Part shown: positions 33,231 to 41,541 of the stretch, one piece after another
Position numbering within the stretch: position 1 is the first letter of the stretch
Layout: each line of letters starts with the position of its first letter
Notes under the pieces: model-generated
Database searches by the model: none
Told to the model about the DNA's origin: nothing
What the model saw: the letters and a program-made list of their open reading frames with translations, nothing else
Program-made: the position numbers and the translations under genes
Origin: G963675935 sp963675935
Lineage (GTDB): Bacteria > Planctomycetota > Planctomycetia > Pirellulales > Thermoguttaceae
DNA length: 64,000 nt
Assembly: GCA_963675935.2 (NCBI GenBank)
Contig: CAXXPV010000003.1
Coordinates: 930,001 to 994,000 of the forward strand
Direction: 5' to 3'

Positions 33231-34589
33231 ATGAATCAACCCAATTCCGCGCCGCGTTTGCCAAACCGCTGGGTTATCGCCCTGGCGGGCACGTGGCTTC
33301 AACTCTTCCTCGGAACCGTCTACGCCTGGAGCTATTTCCAAAAACCGCTGGCCGAAACCTACGGTTGGAAAAACACCCAAGTGGCCTGGGCATTCAGTCT
33401 GGCCATCTGCTTTCTCGGTCTCGCCGCGGCCGTCGGCGGGAAAATGCTTCCACGCTTCGGGCCCCGTCGCCTCGCCGCCGTCGGTGGCGTGTTGTTCGGC
33501 GCGGGCTATTTGCTGGCCGCCGCCGCGCTCCATTGCCGCTCGATCTCGCTGCTCTATCTCGGCTATGGCGTAGTGGGCGGCACGGGCCTGGGGCTGGGCT
33601 ACGTCACGCCCGTCGCCACCGTGGCCAAATGGTTTCCCGACAAAAAAGGGCTGGCCACCGGACTGGTCATCATGGGTTTCGGGTTCGGCGCCCTGTTAAT
33701 GAGCAAAGTCGTCGCGCCGGTGCTGTGCCAATGGGCCGACGGCAATCTGGCCGTGGTTTTCGCATGGCTAGGCGTCGTGTTCATGGTGGCAACGCTGCTG
33801 GGGGCGGCTCCGCTTCGCAATCCGCCGGCCGATTGGACGCCGCCGAGCAAGGTGTCAGTCATTCTGAGCGAAGCGAAGAATCTCTCGTCGAATCGCAGCT
33901 CAAACGAGATTCTTCGCTGCGCTCAGAATGACGGAATCTGTCAGAATGACGGAATCTGTCAGAATGACGAAATCCGTGGCCAGGAAAACGTAAAACTCCT
34001 CTCGCCGCGTTTCGCCGCGATTTGGACGATCTTTTTCTGCAACATCGTGGCGGGCATCTCGATCATCAGCTTCCAGTCGCCGATCTTCCAAGACCTTTGG
34101 AGCGAGCGTGAACCGACCCTATCGCCCGCGTCGCTCGCCTCCTACGGCGCGTGGCTGATCGCCGTGACGGCCATTTTCAACGGCGTGGGTCGCATGTTTT
34201 GGGGCGCGTTGTCCGACCGCATTGGGCGATTGCCGTCGTTCCGGCTCATGCTCGGCTCGCAACTGATCGTCTTTTCGGCCTTGCCGTTTATCCGCGATCC
34301 GTGGATTTTCGGCGCGCTGATCTGTTACGTGTTCCTGTGCTACGGCGGCGGTTTTGGCACGATGCCGTCGCTGATTCTCGACACGTTCGGCCCGACGCGC
34401 ATGGCCACGGCCTACGGACTGGTTCTCACGGCGTGGTCGGCCGGCGGCGTCGTTGGTCCGCAGATCATCGCCGAGTTGACAGACCGCTACAAGCAGCAAG
34501 ACGCGGCGAGTTATTCGTTTTTCACCAGCGCCGGTTTTTTGGCGGTCGGGCTGCTGCTTTCGCTGGTGATTCGCGGGCGGAAGAAGTAG
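33231..34589 (+). CDS. MFS transporter, oxalate/formate-antiporter-like (OFA)
   Basis: The protein (452 aa) has 12 predicted membrane helices. The N-terminal LAGTWLQLFLGTVYAWSYFQKPL and GYGVVGGTGLGLGYVTPVATVAKWFPDKKGLATGL are typical of the OFA group. The second half starts at FAAIWTIFFCNIVAGISII and includes GRMFWGALSDRIGR. In the cytoplasmic loop between helices 6 and 7 about 37 residues (VILSEAKNLSS through ICQNDE) are encoded by an interspersed palindromic repeat in frame. The gene starts 8 bases after the DUF4340 stop. The substrate is not known. Confidence 0.85.
   Translation: MNQPNSAPRLPNRWVIALAGTWLQLFLGTVYAWSYFQKPLAETYGWKNTQVAWAFSLAICFLGLAAAVGGKMLPRFGPRRLAAVGGVLFGAGYLLAAAALHCRSISLLYLGYGVVGGTGLGLGYVTPVATVAKWFPDKKGLATGLVIMGFGFGALLMSKVVAPVLCQWADGNLAVVFAWLGVVFMVATLLGAAPLRNPPADWTPPSKVSVILSEAKNLSSNRSSNEILRCAQNDGICQNDGICQNDEIRGQENVKLLSPRFAAIWTIFFCNIVAGISIISFQSPIFQDLWSEREPTLSPASLASYGAWLIAVTAIFNGVGRMFWGALSDRIGRLPSFRLMLGSQLIVFSALPFIRDPWIFGALICYVFLCYGGGFGTMPSLILDTFGPTRMATAYGLVLTAWSAGGVVGPQIIAELTDRYKQQDAASYSFFTSAGFLAVGLLLSLVIRGRKK
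33858..33968 (+). repeat. Palindromic element inserted in frame inside the MFS gene
   Basis: The core 33858-33932 is the gtcattctgagc...gctcagaatgac inverted repeat also found outside genes at 25055 and 38370. It is followed by an 18-bp tandem repeat, cagaatgacggaatctgt, at 33924-33941 and 33942-33959, then a half copy to 33968. The reading frame stays open through it. Confidence 0.85.
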
Positions 34590-34599
34590 TGATGTTGAG

Positions 34600-35358
34600 T
34601 CCATCATCAAGTTTTCGTTCGAGTTTCCGTTGGAAGGCTATCGACGATTGGCGTTCATGATGCTCGACCGCGACGTGGTGGCGGCAAGTCCCAGCACGGT
34701 GTATCGCGTATTGAAATCGGCGGGCCGCATCGGCCGCTCAACGAACAAACCCTCCAAGAAAGGCACGGGCTTCCATCAGCCGAAAAAACCGCATGAACAT
34801 TGGCATATCGACATAAGCTACATCAACATCCATGGCACGTTTTACTACCTGACGACGATCCTCGACGGCTACAGCCGTTACATTGTGCATTGGGAGATTC
34901 GCCGTTCGATGACCGAGCAAGACGAGTTGGTTGTTCTTCAGCGTGCAAAAGAAAAGTTCCCGAACGAAACGCCTCGGATCATCAGCGACAACGGGTCGCA
35001 ATTTGTGGCGAAGGATTTCAAGGAGTTCATTCGCATCTGCGGGATGACACATGTGCGGACGAGTCCGTACTATCCGCAGAGCAACGGCAAGCTGGAGCGA
35101 TTTCACGGGAGCATCAAAGGCGAGTGTATTCGGCCCGGCACGCCGATCTCGCTGGAGGACGCGATTCGCCTCGTCGGCAACTATGTGGAGCATTACAACC
35201 ACGTTCGCTTGCACAGCGCGATCGGCTACATTGCGCCGTCGGACAAGTTGTCGGGCCGCGAGACGGAGATTTTCGCAGTGCGAGACCGCAAGCTAAACGA
35301 GGCTCGCGAGCGTCGCAAGGAGCAACGCGAGGCGTCGCGTTTACGAACGGTTGCCTGA
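34600..35358 (+). pseudogene. 5'-truncated IS3-family transposase (OrfB, DDE domain)
   Basis: The frame is readable from about 34600 (EFPLEGYRRLAFMML) and has an ATG at 34630. It retains the HTH_21-like segment and the full integrase core. The first Asp is in HWHIDISYI, the second in IISDNGSQF, and the Glu in SNGKLERFHG. OrfA and the N-terminus of OrfB are missing, and the fragment begins just after the MFS stop codon. A fragment with the start of an IS3-type OrfA lies at 57240. It is unlikely to transpose by itself. Confidence 0.8.
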
Positions 35359-35655
35359 CGGCTGAAACTCGGCTACGATGGTAAACGGCCTGGGCGGAGG
35401 ATAGGGCTCTGGTGGGAACCAACCCGAGCGCCGACCTAGGGGTTGTGAGCGAGGCATGGGCGGCGGCCACGCTGCCGTCCACCTCCCTCGCTTACAACAT
35501 CAATGCGCAAAATCCAAGGCACTACCAAACAACTTTCATGTCTTAACGATCCTTAACTCAGCAATCGACGTTTCCATTTCACGCTGAACCAAAACAACAC
35601 CCTTACATGTGTGTAACAATGAGGGATGTCGCCCAGTGGAGTGGGATGTCCCTCG
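35359..35655. other. Gap without a gene, IS remnant and loose palindromes
   Basis: No reading frame with a recognisable product is seen. The first 100 bases are GC-rich and may be the right end of the IS3 element. The part 35500-35600 is AT-richer. No terminal inverted repeat matching 57153 onwards was found. Confidence 0.4.
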
Positions 35656-35994
35656 CTACGCCTTGCTGTGCCGATAGACGATCACGCGGGCACGCTCCAG
35701 CGTGATAAGCCCCTCTTGCAGCATCGCGTCGAGATCGGGCAAAAACTCGGCGATGCGGTCGGGCGTATCGACAATCTCCACGACGATCGGCAAATCTTCC
35801 GAAAGCCGAAGGATTTTTGCCGTGTGCATGTGGCTGTCGGCGCCGAAGCCCATGATGCCGCGCAGCACCGTCGCGCCGGCCATTCCGCGCTTACGAGCTT
35901 CCAACACAATCGCCTCGTAGAGCGGCTTTCCGCCGTGACGGTCGCTCTCGCCCAAAAATACCCGCAGCAGTTCCGCTTCTTCCGGCAATCGCAT
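35656..35994 (-). CDS. DUF190 family protein, fluoride-related
   Basis: LLRVFLGESDRHGGKPLYEAIVLEARKRGMAGATVLRGIMGFG, followed by PIVVEIVDTPDRIAEFLP, matches DUF190 over its full 112 residues. This PII-like fold is often encoded beside the fluoride channel gene crcB, which is the case here. It may modulate the channel or fluoride resistance; the mechanism is unknown. Confidence 0.85.
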   Translation of the reverse strand: MRLPEEAELLRVFLGESDRHGGKPLYEAIVLEARKRGMAGATVLRGIMGFGADSHMHTAKILRLSEDLPIVVEIVDTPDRIAEFLPDLDAMLQEGLITLERARVIVYRHSKA

Positions 35995-36033
35995 GAACCG
36001 TTCCTTCTGCCTTGGAAAACGACTTGTTTTGCG

Positions 36034-36092
36034 GAACGCTAATTTTCACTAAAAAACACTAATAAAAGTGATTAGCGAGAATTAGTGCTCCA
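36034..36092. repeat. Palindromic intergenic repeat, attagtg family
   Basis: ggaacgctaattttcac at the left and gagaattagtgctcc at the right form an inverted repeat related to 23054-23128. It lies between crcB and the DUF190 gene. Confidence 0.6.
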
Positions 36093-36129
36093 TTTTTTCC
36101 GGTTTTGATGTATTGGGAAATGGAACAAG

Positions 36130-36516
36130 TTACAAAAGTCGTCCGAGAATCAGGCCCGCGATCATCGCCGCCAGCCCGCCGACGTTGTGCAGGGCGAAAT
36201 TGCCAGCCACCTGGAGCCACTCGAAATCCTGAAGCATCTTTTCAAGCTCGAAGATATATGTCGAAAAGGTCGTGAACGCGCCGAGGAATCCCGTGAGCAA
36301 AACGATGCGAATCTCGCTGCCGGCCCAACGTCCGCTGAATAGCGACGCCAGAACGCCGAAAACGAAACACCCGAGCAGATTCACCACGACGATGCCCCAA
36401 GGAAACGGGGCGAACCGATTGCTGAGATGTTGGACGAGTCCATCCAAGCCATAGCGGGCCAACGTGCCCACGGCCCCGGCCAGAGCGATCAACGCCAATT
36501 TTTGATACAGATACAC
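36130..36516 (-). CDS. crcB: Fluoride channel CrcB/Fluc
   Basis: The 128-aa protein has four membrane helices and the family signatures GAVGTLARYGLDG, PWGIVVVNLLGCFVFG (conserved Asn) and LLTGFLGAFTTFSTYIFE (the GxxGxxTTFSTF block). It exports fluoride as a dual-topology dimer. The start is GTG at 36516 with ggagg ten bases upstream. That ribosome site lies in sequence left from an integrase gene, so the promoter region has been replaced. No fluoride riboswitch is seen upstream. Confidence 0.92.
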   Translation of the reverse strand: MYLYQKLALIALAGAVGTLARYGLDGLVQHLSNRFAPFPWGIVVVNLLGCFVFGVLASLFSGRWAGSEIRIVLLTGFLGAFTTFSTYIFELEKMLQDFEWLQVAGNFALHNVGGLAAMIAGLILGRLL

Positions 36517-36526
36517 CCGTTCGATT

Positions 36527-36626
36527 CCTCCGGGCTGATGACCGTTTCACGACGGCTAGCCCGAGGCTTCTTGAAATGGACCAACGGCGTGCGGTCGATC
36601 AGACCTTGTTCCTCTGCCCAGTGCAT
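36527..36626 (-). pseudogene. Integrase remnant upstream of crcB
   Basis: The minus strand reads MHWAEEQGLIDRTPLVHFKK, then PRASRRETVISPEE. This is the segment between the core-binding and catalytic domains of planctomycete-type tyrosine integrases. Only about 34 codons remain; the frame stops shortly after entering crcB. Confidence 0.6.
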
Positions 36627-36649
36627 GGTTCGTTATTCTAAGCTCCGCA

Positions 36650-36870
36650 ATGCTTTACTTCAAGTATCCCCGACTGGGCTCTAGGGTAGAGTCGAGAGGT
36701 GGCGCGGTGGCCGGGGGCTCCGTTTCCACCGCCCGCTCATCGAACCGGACAGGCGGATTTCCCGCATCCGGCTCTCGGACAAGGATTTCTAGGCTCGTTT
36801 GTCATGCTTTCGCCCACGGAAGGTTTCGACTCGGGGCAATAAAAGACAAGGAATCTCTTGAATTGTCGTA
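36650..36870 (-). other. Possible remnant of a group II intron / retroelement end
   Basis: On the minus strand the stretch gagccggatgcgggaaatcc, followed by cctgtccggttcgatgagcg, resembles the stem that accompanies bacterial group II intron reverse-transcriptase genes. No reverse-transcriptase reading frame is present. The match is from memory of the motif only. The rest of 36627-36961 holds no gene. Confidence 0.35.
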
Positions 36871-36961
36871 TGGGCCATCACTCCCCTACCAGGCAATGTG
36901 CGGCGGTTGGCAGGGTTTGTCAACTCATTGCCAACGCAAACACATTGACGACGCCCCCCCC

Positions 36962-37234
36962 TTATCGTCGCCGGGCCTTTTGGGTCTGGAGAATGGTGCG
37001 ACCTTCGAGTTTGTCCAGAACCTCCATGAATCGGGGGCGATTGCCATATTTCGCGTGAATTTCCGAAACCGCCGTTGTCCAGTCGGTTTCACGGTCCAGT
37101 GATTTCATAATAGGCCGCATCTTCTTGAGATAGGCAGCCGCCGATTCGTAGGCCGAGAAATCGGCATGGGGCAAGACTTGGTCCAATCCACGTTGATAGA
37201 TTTCCAGGGCTCGTTCAGGATGCGACTTGGCCAC
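36962..37234 (-). pseudogene. C-terminal fragment of a larger helical-repeat protein
   Basis: The frame reads PERALEIYQRGLDQVLPHAD, SAYESAAAYLKKMRPIMKSL and ends in a basic tail. This resembles the C-terminal helical repeats of SWIM zinc-finger-associated proteins. It is only about 90 residues, with no start signal, and lies between an intron-like remnant and a radical-SAM fragment. Confidence 0.5.
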
Positions 37235-37364
37235 GGCCTCGGCAAATCACGTTGGGATTTCTGGTCATGATAGTAATTCCCGGGGAGTTAGCCAAGATAT
37301 CCCATTTGACACTCGCCGACGGCAGCGAGAAACCACTGGTAGTGGTCGGGTCACAATTGCCGGT

Positions 37365-38150
37365 TCAACGGGTTGTGACGAGATTTGTCTTGCAGGCTTT
37401 GGCGGAAACCGAATGTCGTTCGCACAAATCCATAAATGGGCTGAGGATGTGGTCTCCCACCACACTCTCCGGCAGCCGCCAGGAACCGCCGCGAAAGACG
37501 AGTGGTTGCCCGGCCGCAAGATGCTGATAGACTCGTTTCATTCGTTCCATGACTGGCGGGAGACTACCGCGCTGAGGCCGCGTGATTTTTGCGACCGAAT
37601 AGATGATGTGTGTCGATGCCAGTTCCTTGCTGAAACGAACTAAGCCTTCCAGGTCTCGCATGGACTGAACATCCGGCAGGCCGAAATTCGCCATTTCTTT
37701 GCCATCGCTCACTAGATCGCGCGGGAACAAAGGGTCGATCCTCGGAAAGACTGCAAAACCCTCGTGCCGCAAGAATCGAAGTGCTCCCATGCGGCTTTCG
37801 ACACTCGGAACATCCGGATCAAGAAGCCGGCGGTGTTCATCGTTGTAGAATGCCAACGAACATTCCAGCCGCAAACCTGGATGTCCTTCTTTGTCGAACC
37901 AGCAGCGGCGTGGATGGTCGGATGGTAATTCGTTCAACCGATGCAACGCCCGAACATACCGCTCGTCCATCAGCACCGCCGGGTTCTTGGTCAGCAGTGT
38001 GACGGTCGTAAAGTGATTTCGATGCTCCGCCAGCTTTTCCAGTACGAACAACGTGTGGCGGTGCTGCCGCTCTAATGGCTGAAGCGGATCGGTGCTGTTC
38101 GATAGATGCACCGGCGCGGGCGGAACATTGTAAGCATCCAACGCCTCCAA
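37365..38150 (-). pseudogene. Radical-SAM-like protein, N-terminally truncated
   Basis: The remaining 261 residues (PVHLSNSTDPLQPLERQHRHTLFV, VTLLTKNPAVL, LECSLAFYN, and PRIDPLFPRDL) follow the later strands of SPL/DUF1848-like radical SAM barrels. The N-terminal CxxxCxxC cluster is absent, and a stop codon lies just upstream in frame. It is probably an inactive relic. The apparent start is a TTG. Confidence 0.55.
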
Positions 38151-38280
38151 GTCCTTACACAGTGCAGCTTGATGTCAAACCGAGTATGGGCCGTTCGTCA
38201 ATAGTGTTCCACCCCCCTGACATACTAAGGTTATCTCCTGAAGGCGAGGGTTTTTAGATCCCCAAAAGAGACAATACCGG

Positions 38281-38320
38281 GACATTTCTAATGGCGCGAA
38301 ACAGGGGACATTTCTAATGG
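38281..38320. repeat. Direct repeat gacatttctaatgg, IS-end-like
   Basis: The 14-mer gacatttctaatgg occurs twice (38281-38294 and 38307-38320), separated by cgcgaaacaggg. Such doublets occur at ends of some insertion sequences. No transposase accompanies it. The gap 38151-38546 has no gene. Confidence 0.4.
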
Positions 38321-38340
38321 TTGACGACAATCGAGCCCTA

Positions 38341-38480
38341 GTGTGCGGCCATATTTTCTGACAAGATCGGTCATTCTGAGCACAGCGAAGAATCTCGCCT
38401 GCGCCGCGAGGAAAACGAGATTCTTCGCTGCGCTCAGAATGACGGAATTGCCTATCTTGCCAGAAAAAATGGCCGCACAC
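38341..38480. repeat. Nested palindromic repeat (gtcattctgagc element inside another hairpin)
   Basis: The core 38370-38443 is the gtcattctgagc...gctcagaatgac element. The outer arms gtgtgcggccatattttctg (38341-38360) and cagaaaaaatggccgcacac (38461-38480) are inverted with one mismatch. The nesting is the same as at 25034-25157, with different outer arms. Confidence 0.8.
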
Positions 38481-38546
38481 GAGCCCTATCGGGGCTTGAC
38501 CGGTTTGATCGGGCGCGATACGCTCGATGGTTTCCTTTTACAACAT

Positions 38547-38621
38547 GGTGGCTGTAGCTCAGTTGGTTAGAGTGCCAGATTGTGGATCTGGATGTCGTGG
38601 GTTCAAGTCCCATCAGCCACC
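38547..38621 (+). tRNA. tRNA-His (anticodon GTG)
   Basis: The cloverleaf is complete: acceptor gtggctg/cagccac, anticodon stem ccaga/tctgg around ttgtgga, and T stem gtggg/cccat. A G at -1 (38547) faces C73, the histidine identity feature. The 3' flank shares a 16-base block with the flank of tRNA-Ala. Confidence 0.95.
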
Positions 38622-38759
38622 CCTGTAAAGCCTTTTGTAGCAACGAGTTACGAAATGTTTTTCGTAAATCTTCGTCTGGCCCGTCTTTTGGGGTGGATTG
38701 GCGAAGATATTGATCTGGTTTGAGGCAGTCAATCCGGTTATAGCGTGGCCTTAGGAATG

Positions 38760-39007
38760 CCACGCTTCTGGACCTTCCAGTCGAGACGCCGGAGCCATCG
38801 GCGTCCTGCGCCAACTGCCCTGCCGTGCTGCGGCTGGAGCGGGCGTTGGAACAGTTGCAGCGAGATTTTCGCCGGGAGGTCGGCTACTGGAAAAGCCAAC
38901 ACGCCAAGGCCGTCAAGCGCATCGAGCAGTTGGAGGGAGAGCTTGACCAAGCGCGTGGCCAAGTCCACGCCCTGCAAGACAAACTCTTTGGCCGCAAGTC
39001 AGAGTGA
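38760..39007 (+). pseudogene. IS66-family transposase, N-terminal fragment
   Basis: The frame reads CPAVLRLERALEQLQRDF, then KRIEQLEGELDQARGQV and ends LQDKLFGRKSE. This is the N-terminal coiled coil and the conserved KLFGRKSE of IS66 TnpC-type transposases. A stop follows at once, so the DDE part is missing. Confidence 0.75.
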
Positions 39008-39020
39008 GTGATGCGGAGTG

Positions 39021-39041
39021 CGAAACCGCAAGTGGTTTTAT
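39021..39041 (+). terminator. Hairpin aaaccgcaagtggtttta
   Basis: This third copy of the short hairpin found at 28536 and 31441 has one base change. It sits at the end of the DUF3592 gene (which ends at 39038 on the minus strand) and may terminate it. Confidence 0.45.
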
Positions 39042-40828
39042 TTTAGTTTATCATTTCCCATCGCCCCCTCGATCTCGCGGACGACCGATTTCGCCAGCCG
39101 CATTCCCGGTACATGCTTGCCGGCCTTGATGTGCTTGCCCGAGGTGAGAACCACGTCGATGTTGTAATACGTGTTTTTGCCTGCCCCATTGCCGGAACTC
39201 ATTCGACTGACGGGCACGATCTGAACCACGTCGGCCGCGGCAATCTCTTGCGCTCGGCCAAGGCCGAACCATCCGCCGACGATCACGAGCCCGCGCGGCG
39301 ACGCATCGACCACGCTGCGGTAAAACCAAAGGTCGAGTGCGATGAACGTGAGTATCACGCCAAAAAGTCCAAAGATGATGATAAATGGCAAATCGGCCAC
39401 TCTTTCCCAGCCACCGCCGCTCTTAAAATACACAAAAAACGGCACGGCGGAAAACACGATGGCCATGATAGTAAACAACAAGGCGGCGCCCCAATGTCGC
39501 GCCATCGGGAAAACCAGCCGGCAACCCTCGCCGGTTTGCGACGGCTCTCGAACCAAGCCGGCCTCGCAAAGGTCTTTTTCTGGGTCGATCGGCGCGAAGT
39601 GGTCGGCAATCGGGTTCGGGCCGGCGACAAACGTCGGATCGCTCTCCGGCGTCTTGAACACCGGAACGTCGAACGTCGCGGCATAGTCGAGGTCCGGCGT
39701 TTTCGACTTGCATTCCAATCGCCATGCAATCTGCTCCGCCGCGTCGGCCGAACGACATTCGTAGGGAATTTGAAACAGCACCGGAATTGCCGTTTTTTCG
39801 GGATCGGCCTGCCGCAATTCGCGGGCGATGAGTTGCTCGTCTTGCCACAAAACGTTTTCCGACGTGCTGTTGCTGTCGCCTCTGTTGGTGGTCACGGTCT
39901 GAATGCAATTGAGCGAGAGTTGGAAACCGTCGTCCGTGCGGATTTTTGTTGGGACGTGAATCACTCCGGCGAGTTGCCCTCCGACGACGCCGGGCACGGC
40001 GGCCAACTCGAACACCGAGCAGCCGTACTTGCGCCGCCGCATAATCGCGACAATCGCCGCCACGATCAACACCAGCCCGACGATGGGAAACGCCAGGGCA
40101 ATCAGGGCAAACCTGTCGCCGTGCTTGAAGAATACCTCGTGGATGGCCATAATCGCCGCTGGAATCGCAATGGCGTTCCAAAACAACGCAAAGGCGACCA
40201 TTACCACCGCCGTCATGCCGGAGGAAGAACGAATCCGTCCGGCGGCCCAATCGGGTTTGCACAGCCACGGCTCGTCGGGATGCTCGGCGGTCAGGGTCTT
40301 TTCTTGTTTCGCCTTGCGTCGCCCAAGAATGGCGAACGTCATCAGTCCAAAACCAGCGGTGCCGAAAGCGAAAACGAAACCCAGTCGGAACAGGACCATT
40401 CCCCAGCGCAAGTCGCGGAAGAGAATCGCCTCGCTCGGGTTGGAAGAATTGACGAAGCAGCGGAACGGGCGGCCGGACTTTTGATGCTCGTTCAACTGTC
40501 GATAGGCGTTTTTTTGAAAAGAGCCGACGTTGTCGCTGCCGCCGGTGATGCCGACCCGATGGCTGGTGTAGCGATGCCCCTGATACTCGTATGCGTACTC
40601 GGCCGTCGCCCGATACGTCGTTCCGCCGTCCGAGTCGGAACTGCTTTCGAGTTTCGCCTGGACGATTTTGGCAGGCGTTTCCACCCAGCCTTGCATTTTT
40701 AGATAGGCGGCGACATCGTAGGCCAACCACGCGCCCATTCCCACGCCGACGGCGGCGAACGGAAGCGAAAATAGCAGCAGGAAGCGGAACGGCGGCTTTG
40801 ACGAGGGGCATTTCTTGGATGCGGTCAT
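39038..40828 (-). CDS. DUF3592 membrane protein, 596 aa
   Basis: The first 150 residues are a DUF3592 domain: a membrane helix (FLLLFSLPFAAVGVGMGAWL), WVETPAKIVQAKLE, YEYQGHRYTSHRVG, then CFVNSSNPSEAIL and a second helix. Further helices occur near residues 215-265 and 425-480. The C-terminal region repeats part of the pattern with a soluble domain. DUF3592 proteins are membrane proteins of unknown role that are common in planctomycetes. It stands alone between fragments and the FHA gene. Confidence 0.75.
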   Translation of the reverse strand: MTASKKCPSSKPPFRFLLLFSLPFAAVGVGMGAWLAYDVAAYLKMQGWVETPAKIVQAKLESSSDSDGGTTYRATAEYAYEYQGHRYTSHRVGITGGSDNVGSFQKNAYRQLNEHQKSGRPFRCFVNSSNPSEAILFRDLRWGMVLFRLGFVFAFGTAGFGLMTFAILGRRKAKQEKTLTAEHPDEPWLCKPDWAAGRIRSSSGMTAVVMVAFALFWNAIAIPAAIMAIHEVFFKHGDRFALIALAFPIVGLVLIVAAIVAIMRRRKYGCSVFELAAVPGVVGGQLAGVIHVPTKIRTDDGFQLSLNCIQTVTTNRGDSNSTSENVLWQDEQLIARELRQADPEKTAIPVLFQIPYECRSADAAEQIAWRLECKSKTPDLDYAATFDVPVFKTPESDPTFVAGPNPIADHFAPIDPEKDLCEAGLVREPSQTGEGCRLVFPMARHWGAALLFTIMAIVFSAVPFFVYFKSGGGWERVADLPFIIIFGLFGVILTFIALDLWFYRSVVDASPRGLVIVGGWFGLGRAQEIAAADVVQIVPVSRMSSGNGAGKNTYYNIDVVLTSGKHIKAGKHVPGMRLAKSVVREIEGAMGNDKLK

Positions 40829-40972
40829 GAGAGCGTATCCGCGCGGGTTATGCTTCGGTTTAACAACCGTGCCAAATAGGACATATAAGACTCATGGGAC
40901 GTATATACCTTGCACGGCTTGGTTTGTCCGATTTCCTAGCCACACAAGCGGCGACGGGAGTCGCCTCCTACA

Positions 40973-40992
40973 GACTTTTTCAACAGGCTGCT
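40973..40992 (+). mobile_element. Isolated IS terminal repeat remnant
   Basis: gactttttcaacaggctgct matches the type of terminal repeat at the IS1182-like element (52393 and 53851), with a few changes. No transposase lies nearby. The gap 40829-41029 has no gene. Confidence 0.45.
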
Positions 40993-41029
40993 ATCGGTGT
41001 TGGCTAAGGTGTTATGCAGAAGCATTAAC

Positions 41030-41407
41030 CTACAAGGGCACCGGCTCACGGCGGCGATGCGGCGGCTCAACCGGCTTGGCGTCGTTATGTTTTGCGGCTC
41101 TCGACGGTCGGGCGACGCCGTCGTCATAGTGGACGGTAAACCGGTGTTTTCCGAAGACGAGTTCATCGCCGGACAAAAGCGGGGCGTTCGGCGAAACGCG
41201 GACGCCGTTGATGAAAGTGCCCAAGCGAGTGCCCAAGTCCCAAACCATCAGCGTGCCGTCGCCGTGGTCAATCATGCACTGATAATGACCGATGGCCGAG
41301 TCGTCCAGGCAGACGTCGGCGCCGGGATCAAGCCCCACGATCACGGGAAATTGCCGTAGCACGATCGAGGGCTTTTCGAGGTCCGCACTGATAAGTTCGA
41401 GTTTCAT
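41030..41407 (-). CDS. FHA domain protein, 125 aa
   Basis: The sequence IVLRQFPVIVGLDPGADVCLDDSAIGHYQCMI, then VWDLGTRLGTFINGVRVS and PLLSGDELVFGKHRFTVHY, is one complete FHA domain (residues 13-100). It has the conserved GTFINGVRV. The usual S-R-x-H loop is altered to SAIGHYQ, so phosphothreonine binding is uncertain. The start ATG at 41407 begins MKLELISADLEKP. The C-terminal 25 residues are basic. Partners are not evident from the neighbourhood. Confidence 0.82.
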   Translation of the reverse strand: MKLELISADLEKPSIVLRQFPVIVGLDPGADVCLDDSAIGHYQCMIDHGDGTLMVWDLGTRLGTFINGVRVSPNAPLLSGDELVFGKHRFTVHYDDGVARPSRAAKHNDAKPVEPPHRRREPVPL

Positions 41408-41476
41408 CCTGAAATCCGTCCTCCTGGAGCATAAGCATATCAATTATGCGCCGGAAACGTCAATCGGCCACGCGAA

Positions 41477-41541
41477 CGTGGAACGGAATTCATTCCGCCG
41501 GCCGGAAAATGCGAAAGGAACGGAATAAATTCCGTTCTACA
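41477..41541. repeat. Two adjacent small hairpins around cggaattcattccg
   Basis: gaacggaattcattccgcc and gaacggaataaattccgttc each fold on themselves and resemble each other. They lie between the FHA and phosphate transporter genes and may terminate the latter. Confidence 0.5.

Noticed and set aside
36517..36560. Possible fluoride riboswitch near crcB (the string ctgatgacc)
   Set aside because: The string is on the strand opposite to crcB and the rest of the riboswitch core is absent.
38452..38814. A 120-residue frame on the minus strand over tRNA-His
   Set aside because: It is a known type of false gene produced by reading through a tRNA; only its possible integrase-tail part was used as evidence for an attachment scar.
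39113..40702. A 529-residue open frame on the plus strand
   Set aside because: It is antisense to the DUF3592 gene; low-complexity His/Arg/Gly composition and no domain.
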